DNA of 64,000 bases from Streptomyces sp. CNH099 (GTDB taxonomy: Bacteria > Actinomycetota > Actinomycetes > Streptomycetales > Streptomycetaceae), in assembly GCA_000514715.1 (NCBI GenBank), contig AZWL01000004.1, forward strand, positions 310,001 to 374,000, given 5' to 3'. Under the pieces are notes generated by a model. That model made no database searches. It was not told where the DNA came from and worked only from the letters and a program-made list of their open reading frames with translations. A program made the translations under genes and the position numbers. Of the stretch, positions 1 to 7,879 are shown piece by piece (position 1 is the first letter of the stretch; the number at the start of each line of letters is the position of its first letter).

Positions 1-581
1 CGACCGAGTGGCGTCGCACGCCGTCGAGGATGGCGGGGCAGTCGGCGCTGCCCGAGTTCGTCGGCAGCGGCCCGCGCACGCTCAGCCTTGAGGTGTTCCT
101 GGACGCCACGGCCACCCACGACAACTCCGTGGAGCTGGCGGTGGAGAAGCTGATGAAGGCGTGCGTGCCGACCCCGGCCAGCCTGGGCCGCAAGAAGCCG
201 GCCAGCCCGTGGGTGCGGTTCGAGTGGGGCACCGCGCGGACGACCTCGTTCGACGGGGTGCTCTCCAGCCTGTCGGTGACGTACACGCTGTTCGACGTGG
301 ACGGCACGCCGCTGCGGGCCACCTGCGCCTTGTCTGTCGAGGAGGCGAGCGTCGACCCGCCGGGCCAGAACCCGACGTCCGGCGCGCGCACCGCCCACGG
401 TACGCACACCGTGGTGGCGGGCGACAGCCTGGCCATGCTGGCCTGGCGGGAGTACGGCGACGCGACGGTCTGGCGGGCCATCGCGGAGGCGAACGGAATC
501 GACGACCCGATGGCGCTCGTGCCCGGCACCGAACTGGTGGTGCCGGGGCTGCGCGACGCGGGCGGTGAGGAGGAGCGGTGA
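1..581 (+). CDS. LysM-domain CIS baseplate/hub protein, 5' end outside window
   Basis: The reading frame is open from base 3, and the first visible residues already belong to a folded domain, so the start codon lies upstream of the window. Seen: about 110 residues resembling the beta-rich N-terminal part of contractile-injection-system hub linkers, then a C-terminal LysM-like module (HTVVAGDSLAMLAWREYGD ... PGTELVVPG). Family knowledge: proteins of the Afp7/gp53-like class carry LysM and join the inner tube to the spike. It ends in a 4-bp GTGA overlap with the spike gene, so the two are probably translationally coupled. It is the first of at least seven same-strand genes of one CIS operon. 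The cytoplasmic assembly role is inferred. Confidence 0.82.
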   Translation, partial: TEWRRTPSRMAGQSALPEFVGSGPRTLSLEVFLDATATHDNSVELAVEKLMKACVPTPASLGRKKPASPWVRFEWGTARTTSFDGVLSSLSVTYTLFDVDGTPLRATCALSVEEASVDPPGQNPTSGARTAHGTHTVVAGDSLAMLAWREYGDATVWRAIAEANGIDDPMALVPGTELVVPGLRDAGGEEER

Positions 582-2407
582 CCGCATCCGGGGAACGGGG
601 TGGCCGGTCGTTCGCGGCGGACCCCGTCGTGGAGACGCCCGGCGAACTGCCGCCGGTCTGGGCCGCCCAGCTGGTGAGCTGCGTGGTGGACGAGAACGTG
701 GGCCTGCCGGACGCGGCGGTGCTCACCTTCCGCGACCCCGATCACGAGTTCCTGCGGGCGACCGGCGTCACCATCGGCACCCCGCTGCGGGTGTCGGTGG
801 TGACCGTGTCCGGTCAGGCGCGGGAGCGACTGTTCAACGGCGAGGTCACGGCCCTGGAGGTGGACCGGGACCGCACGGGCTCGTTCACCGTGGTGCGCGC
901 CTACTCCAGGTCGCACCGCCTCCAGCGCGGCCGGAAGGTGGTGGCGTACCGGAACATGACAGCGGCCGCCATCGTCCGCAAGGTGGCCGCCGGGGCCGGG
1001 CTGACCTGCGGCACGGTACAGGCGGCACCGGTCACGTACCGGCAGCTCTCGCAGGCGAACGTGTCCGACTGGGACTTCCTTCAGTTCCTGGCCGCCGAGA
1101 GCGGTGCGCAGGTGCGCGTCGACGACAAGGGGCTGCTGCAGTTCACCAGGCCGCAGAAGGCGTCCGGAGCGCCCGCGCCGTCGACCTCGGCCGCCCGGGA
1201 TCCGATGGTGCTGGAGTACGGGCGGAACCTGCTGTCGCTGCGGGCCTCGCTGTCGGCCGCGGACGGTGCGCAGCAGGTGGAGGTGCGCGGCTGGGACGTG
1301 ACCACGAAGCGGCCGCTGGTGGCCCGGCAGCCGTCGGTCAGCAGTGACACGGTGGTGCCGGGGCTGAGCCCGGCGTTCGCCGCCCGGTTCGGCACGTCGT
1401 CGAAGCTGACCGTCACCGACACCCCGTACCGCACCCAGGCCGAGACGACCGCGGTCGCGGACGCGGTGGCCGATCAGGTCAGCGCGGGCTTCGGGGAGCT
1501 GGAGGCGGTGGCCGAGGGCAACCCGCTGCTGCGGGCCGGCAAGCCCGTGGCGCTCGGCAACGTCGGCCAGGCGTTCTCGGGCCGGTACACGGCGACGGCG
1601 GTGCAGCACGTCCTCGAACCGCACGGCGGGTACCGGACGACGGTGTGGGTGAGCGCCAGCCCCGACCGCTCGCTGACCGGCCTGGTGACCGGCGCCGACG
1701 CGCCGGGCCGGGGGCCCCGCATGCCGGGGCTGGCGATCGGTGTGGTGACGGACGTGCGCGAGCCGGCCGGCTCCGAGCGAGGCGCCGTGAAGGTGAGGTT
1801 TCCCTGGCTGGACGACACGTACGTCAGCGACTGGGTGCGCACCGTGCAGTGGGGCGGCAAGGGCGGCGGAGGCGTGGTCAGCCCGGAGGTCAACGACGAG
1901 GTCCTGGTCGGCTTCGAGCAGGGCCTGCTGGACAGCCCGTACGTCATCGGGGGGCTGTACAACGGCGTGGACAAGCCGTCGCCGCACGATGTCCCGCTGA
2001 TCGACAAGACCACGGGCAAGGTCAACCGCCGCTCCGTCGTGTCGCGTTCGGGACACCGGGTCGAGTTGCTGGACGCGCGGGCTCCGGGCCCCTCCGGCGT
2101 CCGGCTCACTTCCGCCGATGAGCGCCTCGAAGTATTCCTCGACGGCCGACGGGACCGGATCGAGCTGACGGTGTACGCCGCGAAGGGCCGGCAGCGACCC
2201 CGCACCTCCGTCCTGCTCGACGAGACGGGCATCACCCTGGACGCCGGACGCGGCAACGTGAACGTGTCGGGCCGGAACGTGGACATCCAGGGCCGGGTCG
2301 GGGTGAAGATCGGCGGCCGGACGGTGAGCGTCAACGGCTCGTCGGACGTCACCGTCGACGGCGGTCTGCTCGGCGTCCTCAGGGCCAAGCTCATCCGGAT
2401 CAACTGA
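578..2407 (+). CDS. VgrG-like CIS spike protein
   Basis: This 609-aa protein has the usual VgrG/Afp8 order: an N-terminal gpD-like half (about residues 1-370), a gp5/gpV-type OB fold near residues 380-470 (GLAIGVVTDVREPAGS, then VKVRFPWLDD and SPYVIGGLYNG), and a beta-repeat tail rich in Val, Asn and Gly that should form the needle. In the family it trimerises as the central spike below the tube and carries the PAAR tip. No extra C-terminal enzymatic domain is seen, so it is probably not an evolved effector VgrG. The GTG start at 578 overlaps the upstream stop by 4 bp. The PAAR gene follows after 42 bp. Confidence 0.9.
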   Translation: MTASGERGGRSFAADPVVETPGELPPVWAAQLVSCVVDENVGLPDAAVLTFRDPDHEFLRATGVTIGTPLRVSVVTVSGQARERLFNGEVTALEVDRDRTGSFTVVRAYSRSHRLQRGRKVVAYRNMTAAAIVRKVAAGAGLTCGTVQAAPVTYRQLSQANVSDWDFLQFLAAESGAQVRVDDKGLLQFTRPQKASGAPAPSTSAARDPMVLEYGRNLLSLRASLSAADGAQQVEVRGWDVTTKRPLVARQPSVSSDTVVPGLSPAFAARFGTSSKLTVTDTPYRTQAETTAVADAVADQVSAGFGELEAVAEGNPLLRAGKPVALGNVGQAFSGRYTATAVQHVLEPHGGYRTTVWVSASPDRSLTGLVTGADAPGRGPRMPGLAIGVVTDVREPAGSERGAVKVRFPWLDDTYVSDWVRTVQWGGKGGGGVVSPEVNDEVLVGFEQGLLDSPYVIGGLYNGVDKPSPHDVPLIDKTTGKVNRRSVVSRSGHRVELLDARAPGPSGVRLTSADERLEVFLDGRRDRIELTVYAAKGRQRPRTSVLLDETGITLDAGRGNVNVSGRNVDIQGRVGVKIGGRTVSVNGSSDVTVDGGLLGVLRAKLIRIN

Positions 2408-2449
2408 CCTCTGTCCGCCGTACCCACGGCCTCGGGAAAGGAACGCCGC

Positions 2450-2767
2450 ATGCCCGCCGCAGCCCGTACCGGCGACCCCACCAACCACGGCGGGGTGATC
2501 ACCACACCGCCGCCGCCCGCCGCCAGGGCGGTGGCCACCGTACTCGTCGGCGGTCGCCCCGCCGCCGTCGTGGGCAGCATGCACACGTGCGTGGTACCGC
2601 CGCACGCGGCCCTGGGACCGGGCAACGTCATCGTGCCCGACCCGGCCGGGCTCGCCTCGGGCGCCGTCCTCATCGGCGGGCTGGCGGCCGCAAAGGCACG
2701 CGACCAGACGACGTGCGGCGCCATGATCGTGACCGGCGCCCCGAACGTCCTGATCGGCGGCGTGTGA
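2450..2767 (+). CDS. PAAR-repeat spike-tip protein
   Basis: A 105-aa protein with the typical small PAAR fold: Gly/Pro/Val-rich repeats, a DPTNHGG start motif, HTC and TTCGAM segments with the His and Cys residues that bind metal at the cone tip in this family, and a VLIGG ending. Such proteins cap the VgrG trimer and form the piercing point. The ATG start is preceded by an AAAGGAA ribosome-binding site. The stop overlaps the next start as TGATG. No effector domain is attached. Confidence 0.9.
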   Translation: MPAAARTGDPTNHGGVITTPPPPAARAVATVLVGGRPAAVVGSMHTCVVPPHAALGPGNVIVPDPAGLASGAVLIGGLAAAKARDQTTCGAMIVTGAPNVLIGGV

Positions 2768-3189
2768 TGAGCGAGCGGTTCATCGGCCGCGGCTGGGCGT
2801 TCCCGCTGCGGGTCGGGCCGAGCGGCGGGATCGCCATGGTCGAACGGGAGCGGGAGATCGAGGAGGCGATCCGGCTGGTGCTCGGCACGGCGCCCGGCGA
2901 GCGTCCCATGCGCCCCGCGTTCGGCTGCGGCATCCACGACTACGTCTTCGCCCCGAACAACGGCGCCACCGCCGGGCGGGTCGCGCAGCAGGTGCGCGAG
3001 GCGCTGGAGCGGTGGGAGCCGCGGATCGCGGTGGACGACGTGGTGGTCGCCTTCGACACCGTCGAGGACGGCACGCTCTACATCGACGTGCACTACTCCG
3101 TGCGCTCTACCAACGACCGGCGCAACCTGGTCTTTCCCTTCTACACGACCCCCTCCGAGGAGGGGGGCGAGGAAGTGGTCGCGGACTGA
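2767..3189 (+). CDS. gp25-like baseplate wedge protein
   Basis: A 140-aa member of the GPW/gp25 family. The stretch EIEEAIRLVLGTAPGERPMR followed by FGCGIHDYVF is the family signature: a helix, the GERPM-R-FG loop and an aromatic strand. In phage tails and CIS particles this protein joins the inner baseplate ring and holds the sheath initiator. The start was set at the ATG overlapping the PAAR stop, because upstream codons in this frame lie inside the PAAR gene. The stop overlaps the next ATG (TGATG), consistent with tight coupling of baseplate genes. Confidence 0.9.
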   Translation: MSERFIGRGWAFPLRVGPSGGIAMVEREREIEEAIRLVLGTAPGERPMRPAFGCGIHDYVFAPNNGATAGRVAQQVREALERWEPRIAVDDVVVAFDTVEDGTLYIDVHYSVRSTNDRRNLVFPFYTTPSEEGGEEVVAD

Positions 3190-5150
3190 TGGCCCTGCCC
3201 TCCCCCAACCTGGACGACCGGCGCTTCCAGCAGCTCGTCGACGAGGCGAAGCGGTACGTGCAGCACCGCACCCCCGAGTGGACCGACCACAACGTCTCCG
3301 ACCCGGGCGTCACCCTGATCGAGACGTTCGCCTACATGGTGGACCAGCTGCTGTACCGGCTGAACCGAGTCCCGGACAAGAACTACACCGCGTTCCTGGA
3401 CCTCTTGGGCATCCGCCTCTTCCCGCCGGCCGCTGCCGGGGCCGAGGTCGACTTCTGGCTGTCGGCCCCGCAGCCCGACACGGTCACCCTGCCCTCGGGC
3501 ATCGAGGTGACCACCGCGCGCGGCGAGCCCGAGGAGCCCGTGGTGTTCACGACCACGGACGAGCTGCCCCTCCTGCCGAGCGAGTTGGTACGGCTGGTGA
3601 CCGTGCCCCGCTCCGGTGCGCAGACCGACGTGACCGGCACGCTCGCCGAGGGCCGGGACGTCCGCTGCTTCCAGGCGGCCCCGCAGCCGGGCGACGCGCT
3701 GCTGTTCGGCCTGCCGACGGCGGTACCGCGCTGCATCGTCGCGCTGCGTCTGGACAGCCGTGTGGAGGGCATCGGCGTGGACCCGCGCCAGCCACCGCTG
3801 GTGTGGGAGGCGTGGCACGGCGGCGGCTGGCAGGCCTGCGAGACCGGTACGGACACCACCGGCGGCCTGAACCAGCCCGGTGAGGTCATCGTGTACGTAC
3901 CGGCCGGGCACACGGCGTCGGTGATCGGCGGGACCCGGGCGGGCTGGCTGCGCTGCCGGGTCACCGAGGCGGCGCCCGGCCAGCCGTTCTACTCGGAGTC
4001 CCCGACCGTGCGCGAGGCAGCGGTGTTCACCGTCGGGGGCACCGTGTTCGCCGAGCACGCCGAGACCGTGACCGACGTACCGCTCGGCACCTCCGAGGGC
4101 GTCGCCGGGCAGACGTTCCGGCTCGGCCGCCCGCCGGTCCTCCTCGACCGGGAGCCTCCGGTGGTGGAGGTCTCCTCGGCCGAGGGGTGGCAGCGCTGGG
4201 AGGTGGTGGAGCACTTCGGCCGCTCCGGGCCCGCCGACCGGCACGTCCGCGTGGACGCCGCCACCGGCGAGTTCACCTTCCCCCCGGTGCTGCGCGAGCC
4301 GGACGGCGCCCTGCGTCAGTGCGGAGCCGTACCGCCCAAGGGCGCCCGGATCCGGGTGGCCCGCTACCGCACCGGCGGCGGCCCGGCGGGCAACGTCGCC
4401 CGCGGCGCGATCTCCGTGCTGCGCAGCTCCGTTCCGTACGTGGCCAGCGTCGTCAACCGGGAGGCGGCACGTGGCGGGGTTGCCGGTGAGACCGTCGCCA
4501 ACGCCAAGCTGCGGGCGCCGGACGTGCTGCGGATGCAGGAGCGTGCGGTGACCGCCGAGGACTACGAGATCATCAGCCGCCAGGCCGCGCCCTCGGTGCG
4601 CCGGGTCCGTTGCCTGCCCGCCGCGCAGGGTGCGGGTGCGGTACGGGTCCTGGTGGTGCCGGACGCGGTGGCCGACGAGGGCGACGACCGGCTCCGCTTC
4701 GAGCAGCTGATCCCCTCCGACCAGGTCCTCGAAGCGATCACGGCGAGCCTCGACGAACGACGCCTCATCGGCACCCGTCTCGTGGTGGAGCCGCCGGTCT
4801 ACCAGGGCGTCACCGTGGTCGCCCGGCTGGCGACGGCACCGGGCGACGCCGACCGGGTCCGCGAGGCGGCGCTCGCCGCCCTGTTCCGCCACCTCAACCC
4901 GCTGCACGGCGGCCCGGACGGGTCCGGGTGGCCGTTCGGGCGGCCCGTGCAGTACGGCGAGGTCTTCGGCGTCCTGCAGCACGCCACCGGCAACGCACTG
5001 GTGGAGGAGATCCGGCTGTTCCCCGCCGACCCGGTCACCGGCCGCCGCGGCGCCCCGGCGGACCGCATCGACGTGGCCGCGGGTGCGCTGGTCTTCTCCT
5101 ACCAGCACCAGGTCGTGGTCACGGAGCCGGCGCCGGAGGCGCGGGGATGA
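3189..5150 (+). CDS. Baseplate protein J-like CIS wedge protein
   Basis: A 653-aa protein of the gpJ/Afp11 class. It opens with PNLDDRRFQQLVDEAKRYV and TPEWTDHNVSDPGVTLIETF, the usual N-terminal helix of these proteins. The C-terminal half has the typical TAEDYEIISRQ segment followed by the VLVVPD strand. In CIS particles it forms the baseplate arms together with the gp25-like and tail-I proteins. The ATG start at 3189 overlaps the gp25 stop, and a longer in-frame opening upstream lies wholly inside that gene. Its stop overlaps a 14-codon ORF (see 5147). Confidence 0.9.
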   Translation: MALPSPNLDDRRFQQLVDEAKRYVQHRTPEWTDHNVSDPGVTLIETFAYMVDQLLYRLNRVPDKNYTAFLDLLGIRLFPPAAAGAEVDFWLSAPQPDTVTLPSGIEVTTARGEPEEPVVFTTTDELPLLPSELVRLVTVPRSGAQTDVTGTLAEGRDVRCFQAAPQPGDALLFGLPTAVPRCIVALRLDSRVEGIGVDPRQPPLVWEAWHGGGWQACETGTDTTGGLNQPGEVIVYVPAGHTASVIGGTRAGWLRCRVTEAAPGQPFYSESPTVREAAVFTVGGTVFAEHAETVTDVPLGTSEGVAGQTFRLGRPPVLLDREPPVVEVSSAEGWQRWEVVEHFGRSGPADRHVRVDAATGEFTFPPVLREPDGALRQCGAVPPKGARIRVARYRTGGGPAGNVARGAISVLRSSVPYVASVVNREAARGGVAGETVANAKLRAPDVLRMQERAVTAEDYEIISRQAAPSVRRVRCLPAAQGAGAVRVLVVPDAVADEGDDRLRFEQLIPSDQVLEAITASLDERRLIGTRLVVEPPVYQGVTVVARLATAPGDADRVREAALAALFRHLNPLHGGPDGSGWPFGRPVQYGEVFGVLQHATGNALVEEIRLFPADPVTGRRGAPADRIDVAAGALVFSYQHQVVVTEPAPEARG

Positions 5151-5191
5151 GCGTGCCGGGCGCCGCCGCAGAACCGGAGGCCGCACGATGA
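5147..5191 (+). CDS. 14-codon relay ORF between two CIS genes (candidate)
   Basis: An ATG preceded by GGAGG with a 7-nt gap opens a 14-aa frame (MSVPGAAAEPEAAR). Its ATGA overlaps the stop of the baseplate J gene, and its own stop overlaps the next gene's start in another ATGA. The arrangement would let ribosomes pass from baseplate J to the tail-I gene without a break. The peptide has no recognisable function. It may be only a coupling device, or chance. Confidence 0.35.
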   Translation: MSVPGAAAEPEAAR

Positions 5192-5751
5192 GCCGCGCCG
5201 CCGTTCCCGGGCTGACGAGCAGGTATCCGATCGGTGAGCAACTGCCGGCCCTGTACGCCGACGACGACTTCGCGCAACGGTTCACCGCCGGTCTGGACAC
5301 CGTCCTCGCCCCGGTGTTCGCGACCCTCGACAACCTGCCCGCGTACCTCGACCCGTGGGTGGCTCCGGCGGACTTCCTGACCTGGCTGGCGTCCTGGGTG
5401 GGTGCCGCCGACGACCCGCGGTGGCCGGTCGGGTTGCGCCGCCAGACGGTCGTCCGCGCGGTGGAGCTGCACCGGTGGCGCGGCACCAGGCGCGGCCTGG
5501 TCGAGGCCCTGCGCCTCGCGCTCGGGGTACACGCCGACGTGACCGGCGACGGTGGCGCGCGCTGGTCGCGCACCGCCGGAGCCGAGCTGCCGCCGGAGCC
5601 CTCCGCCGAGATCCTGGTGCGGGTGTGGCCGGGCCGCGAGGCGCGGGTGGACGAGGACCGGGTCCACGAGATCGTCCGGGCCATGTGCCCGGTGCACACC
5701 GTCTGCCGGGTTCAGGCCCTGTCCGGCCCGCCCGCCGGCGAAAGGAGGTGA
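5188..5751 (+). CDS. Phage tail protein I-like CIS baseplate protein
   Basis: A 187-aa protein resembling the P2 gpI/Afp12-type wedge. Seen: the opening LTSRYPIGEQLPALYADDDFAQRF, broken here as SRYPIGEQLPAL and DDDFAQRF, then LDTVLAPVFATLDNLPAYLD, the DFLTWLASWVG segment and VELHRWRGTRRGLVEALRLA. These features are shared by actinobacterial CIS tail-I proteins. It should partner baseplate J in the wedge. The ATG at 5188 was chosen because it has GGAGG about nine bases upstream; the longer in-frame extension is Arg-rich sequence inside the baseplate J gene. Confidence 0.82.
   Translation: MSRAAVPGLTSRYPIGEQLPALYADDDFAQRFTAGLDTVLAPVFATLDNLPAYLDPWVAPADFLTWLASWVGAADDPRWPVGLRRQTVVRAVELHRWRGTRRGLVEALRLALGVHADVTGDGGARWSRTAGAELPPEPSAEILVRVWPGREARVDEDRVHEIVRAMCPVHTVCRVQALSGPPAGERR
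5741..5751 (+). promoter_or_regulatory. Full-length Shine-Dalgarno site of the zinc-ribbon membrane protein gene
   Basis: AAAGGAGGTGA is an essentially complete complement of the 16S rRNA 3' end. It sits four bases before the GTG start at 5756 and includes the stop codon of the tail-I gene. It decides the start of the next gene and suggests strong or terminating-ribosome-coupled initiation. Confidence 0.7.
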
Positions 5752-5755
5752 CGCC

Positions 5756-6853
5756 GTGCGCCAGTGTCCCGTCTGCGGGGCGTCCAACGGCTCCACCGAC
5801 GACTTCTGTGGCGCCTGCGGCGCCTATCTGGGCTGGTCGGACACGGCACCGGCCGCGGGCACGGGCTCCGGCTCCGGCGCCGGAGCCGGAGCCGGAGCCG
5901 GCGAGGGGCCCGACACCCGCCCCGGCCCCGACCAGCCCGCGGCCCCCGGATCCCGGGCCGCACCCGACGGCACCCGTACCGGGACGCCCGCCGCGTCCGG
6001 TACCGCCCCGGTGTCCCCGCAGGCCCCGGCCGCACCGCCGACGCCCGCTCCCGGCCCTGCGGAACCGGCACCGAACCCCGTCGTGCCCGTCCAGCCCGCA
6101 AAGCCGGCGGCCTCCCGCCCCGTCGTGCGACAGACGGCGGTGCCGGACGAGGAAGCGGGCGCGCCCTGTCCCTCCTGCGGAACGCCCAATCCGCCGAACC
6201 GCCGGTTCTGCCGGCGCTGCGCGGCCGAGTTGGCGCCCGTCCCGAAGACGGCCCCGCCGCCGTGGTGGCGGACCGTGTGGCCGTTCCGCCGCCGGGTGCG
6301 TGCGAGTTCGGGCCGGGGGGTGCGGCTGCTGGTGATCCTGGCCCTGGTGCTGGTGCTGTGCGCGGGCGGCTTCCTGCTGCTGCCGGCCGGCCGCGCCCTG
6401 TTCGAGGACACGCGGGACAAGCTGGGCACGCCCACACCCGTGACGCCGGCGGACGTCGTGGCGAGCGCCGAGGTCCCCGGGCACCCGGCGAGGAACACCA
6501 CCGACGGACTGCGCGACAGGTACTGGGGGGCGCCTGCGGCGGGCGCCTCCGTGACGTACACCTTCGGCAAGCCGTTCCGGCTGGTCAACCTGATCATCAC
6601 CAATGGTGCGTCCGCGCAGCCGGAGGAGTACGCCGGTCAGGCACGAGCGCTCCGGGTGCACCTGCGGGTGACGACGCAGGACGGCGAGAAGCACGACGAG
6701 GAGCTCACCCTCAGCGACACACCGGGCTCGCAGACGATCCCCACCGGCATCAGCGGCGTGAAGACGGTGCGCCTGGTTCTGCGCTCTGCCGTCGGCCTCA
6801 CCGAGGACCGTCATCTGGCGCTGGCCGAGGTCGAGTTCTTCCGGCGAAGCTGA
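5756..6853 (+). CDS. Zinc-ribbon, single-helix membrane protein with discoidin-like C-terminus; candidate CIS membrane anchor
   Basis: A 365-aa protein read from the GTG behind the full-length Shine-Dalgarno site. Seen in order: zinc ribbon 1 (C4, C7, C18, C21), a long Gly/Ala then Pro/Ala linker, zinc ribbon 2 (CPSCG near residue 138, CRRCA near 153), a basic patch, one hydrophobic helix near residues 190-212, and a C-terminal beta-rich domain of about 130 residues (RNTTDGLRDRYWGAP, then YTFGKPFRLVNLIITNGA) like NADase-type or F5/8 glycan-binding discoidin folds. The topology should be ribbons in the cytoplasm and discoidin domain outside. It closes the CIS operon. I recall a membrane protein called CisA linking the S. 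coelicolor CIS to the membrane; whether this is its equivalent is unproven. Confidence 0.75.
   Translation: MRQCPVCGASNGSTDDFCGACGAYLGWSDTAPAAGTGSGSGAGAGAGAGEGPDTRPGPDQPAAPGSRAAPDGTRTGTPAASGTAPVSPQAPAAPPTPAPGPAEPAPNPVVPVQPAKPAASRPVVRQTAVPDEEAGAPCPSCGTPNPPNRRFCRRCAAELAPVPKTAPPPWWRTVWPFRRRVRASSGRGVRLLVILALVLVLCAGGFLLLPAGRALFEDTRDKLGTPTPVTPADVVASAEVPGHPARNTTDGLRDRYWGAPAAGASVTYTFGKPFRLVNLIITNGASAQPEEYAGQARALRVHLRVTTQDGEKHDEELTLSDTPGSQTIPTGISGVKTVRLVLRSAVGLTEDRHLALAEVEFFRRS
5864..5893. repeat. 30-bp perfect palindrome of GGCTCC/GGAGCC units
   Basis: Two and a half GGCTCC units meet their inverted copies at a GGC|GCC centre, giving a 15+15 perfect palindrome without spacer. It encodes part of the Gly/Ser/Ala linker after the first zinc ribbon. 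It is probably a by-product of repeat expansion in the linker. Confidence 0.8.
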
Positions 6854-6904
6854 CCTCGTCGACGGTGTCCGGTCGCACCGGCTGCCACCGGCACGGCCGC
6901 CGCA

Positions 6905-7759
6905 TTGCCGCAGGCCATTTCGGCGGGGAGAATTGAGATCGCTCCCAGCGTCGGCCCGGCCCCCGGGCTGCTCGACGCTGCGCGCCCCCGCCCGTTCGCC
7001 CCCGCCGTGCGTTCCGTACGCCCCCGACCCCCGGGAGAGCCCTTGGTCTTCGGCCCCGCCACCGGCGACACCGGCCCGTCCGGCCGCATCCTCGAACCTG
7101 CCGAGTGGGCGGCGGCCGGGATCCCGCTGCTGCGCAACCCCCGCGAGATCGTCACCGGCCTGCACGCCCGCCACCGGCCCGCGCCGGACACGGCGGTGCT
7201 CGCCGTGCTCGACCCCGACGAGCGACTGTGCGCGAGCGCGTCGCTGTCGTGGCGCGAGGCGGGCCGCCCGGACGCCGTCGCGGACGGCTGGGACCTGCGG
7301 AACGGGCTGCTGGACCGGCTCCGCCGGGTCATCCCGCACGACCTGCGCCGCCGTTTCCCCGTCCGCACGGCCGTCCTGCTGTACTGCCGCGCCGGGGGCC
7401 CCGGGTGGACGGAGGAGGACGGCGCGTGGATGTGGGGGCTGCGGGACGCCTGCACGCTGCACGGGCTGCGCTGCGGTGCGTACATCACGCTCACCGGCGG
7501 CGGCTGGCAGGTGCTGGGCGAGGGCCGCGGCGGCCGGCGGCCCTACGCGGAGGGCCCCCCGGTGGACGGCCCGCAGGCGGACGACGGGCCGGACGCGGAC
7601 ACCGGCTCCGCCGCGGAAGCGGCGACCCGTGCGCAGACCGGGGCGGCTCCGGGGCCGCGGGCGTGGCAGCCGCCGGACCACGTGCCGCGGGAGCCGCAGC
7701 CGGAACCGCCGCCGAAGCCGCGGCAGGAGCCGGAGGCGAGCGTCTCGTGGGCGGTCTGA
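6905..7759 (+). CDS. Unrecognised protein with a RadC/JAB-like segment lacking metal ligands
   Basis: I do not recognise a named family. The 284-aa frame opens with TTG at 6905 without a clear ribosome-binding site; GTG at 7007 (250 aa) is an equally likely start. The core holds LLRNPREIVTGLHARHRP, VLAVLDPDERLCASASLSW and, near residues 158-205, TAVLLYCRAGG, WTEEDGAW and TLHGLRCGAYITLTGG. This spacing recalls RadC-type JAB domains, but the HxH...D metal ligands are absent. The C-terminal 80 residues are low-complexity Pro/Glu/Ala. It follows the CIS membrane protein by about 50 bp on the same strand, and whether it belongs to that operon is unknown. Confidence 0.6.
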   Translation: MPQAISAGRIEIAPSVGPAPGLLDAARPRPFAPAVRSVRPRPPGEPLVFGPATGDTGPSGRILEPAEWAAAGIPLLRNPREIVTGLHARHRPAPDTAVLAVLDPDERLCASASLSWREAGRPDAVADGWDLRNGLLDRLRRVIPHDLRRRFPVRTAVLLYCRAGGPGWTEEDGAWMWGLRDACTLHGLRCGAYITLTGGGWQVLGEGRGGRRPYAEGPPVDGPQADDGPDADTGSAAEAATRAQTGAAPGPRAWQPPDHVPREPQPEPPPKPRQEPEASVSWAV

Positions 7760-7879
7760 GGCACCGTCCGCGGGCGGACCGGCCCGGACCGCGCGGTGCC
7801 GCGGGCCCGGCCGTGCGGCGCTACGGGCCTGCGGTCCTGCGGGCCGCGGTGCCGCGTCCCGCCCGGCGGGGCGTGCGCC

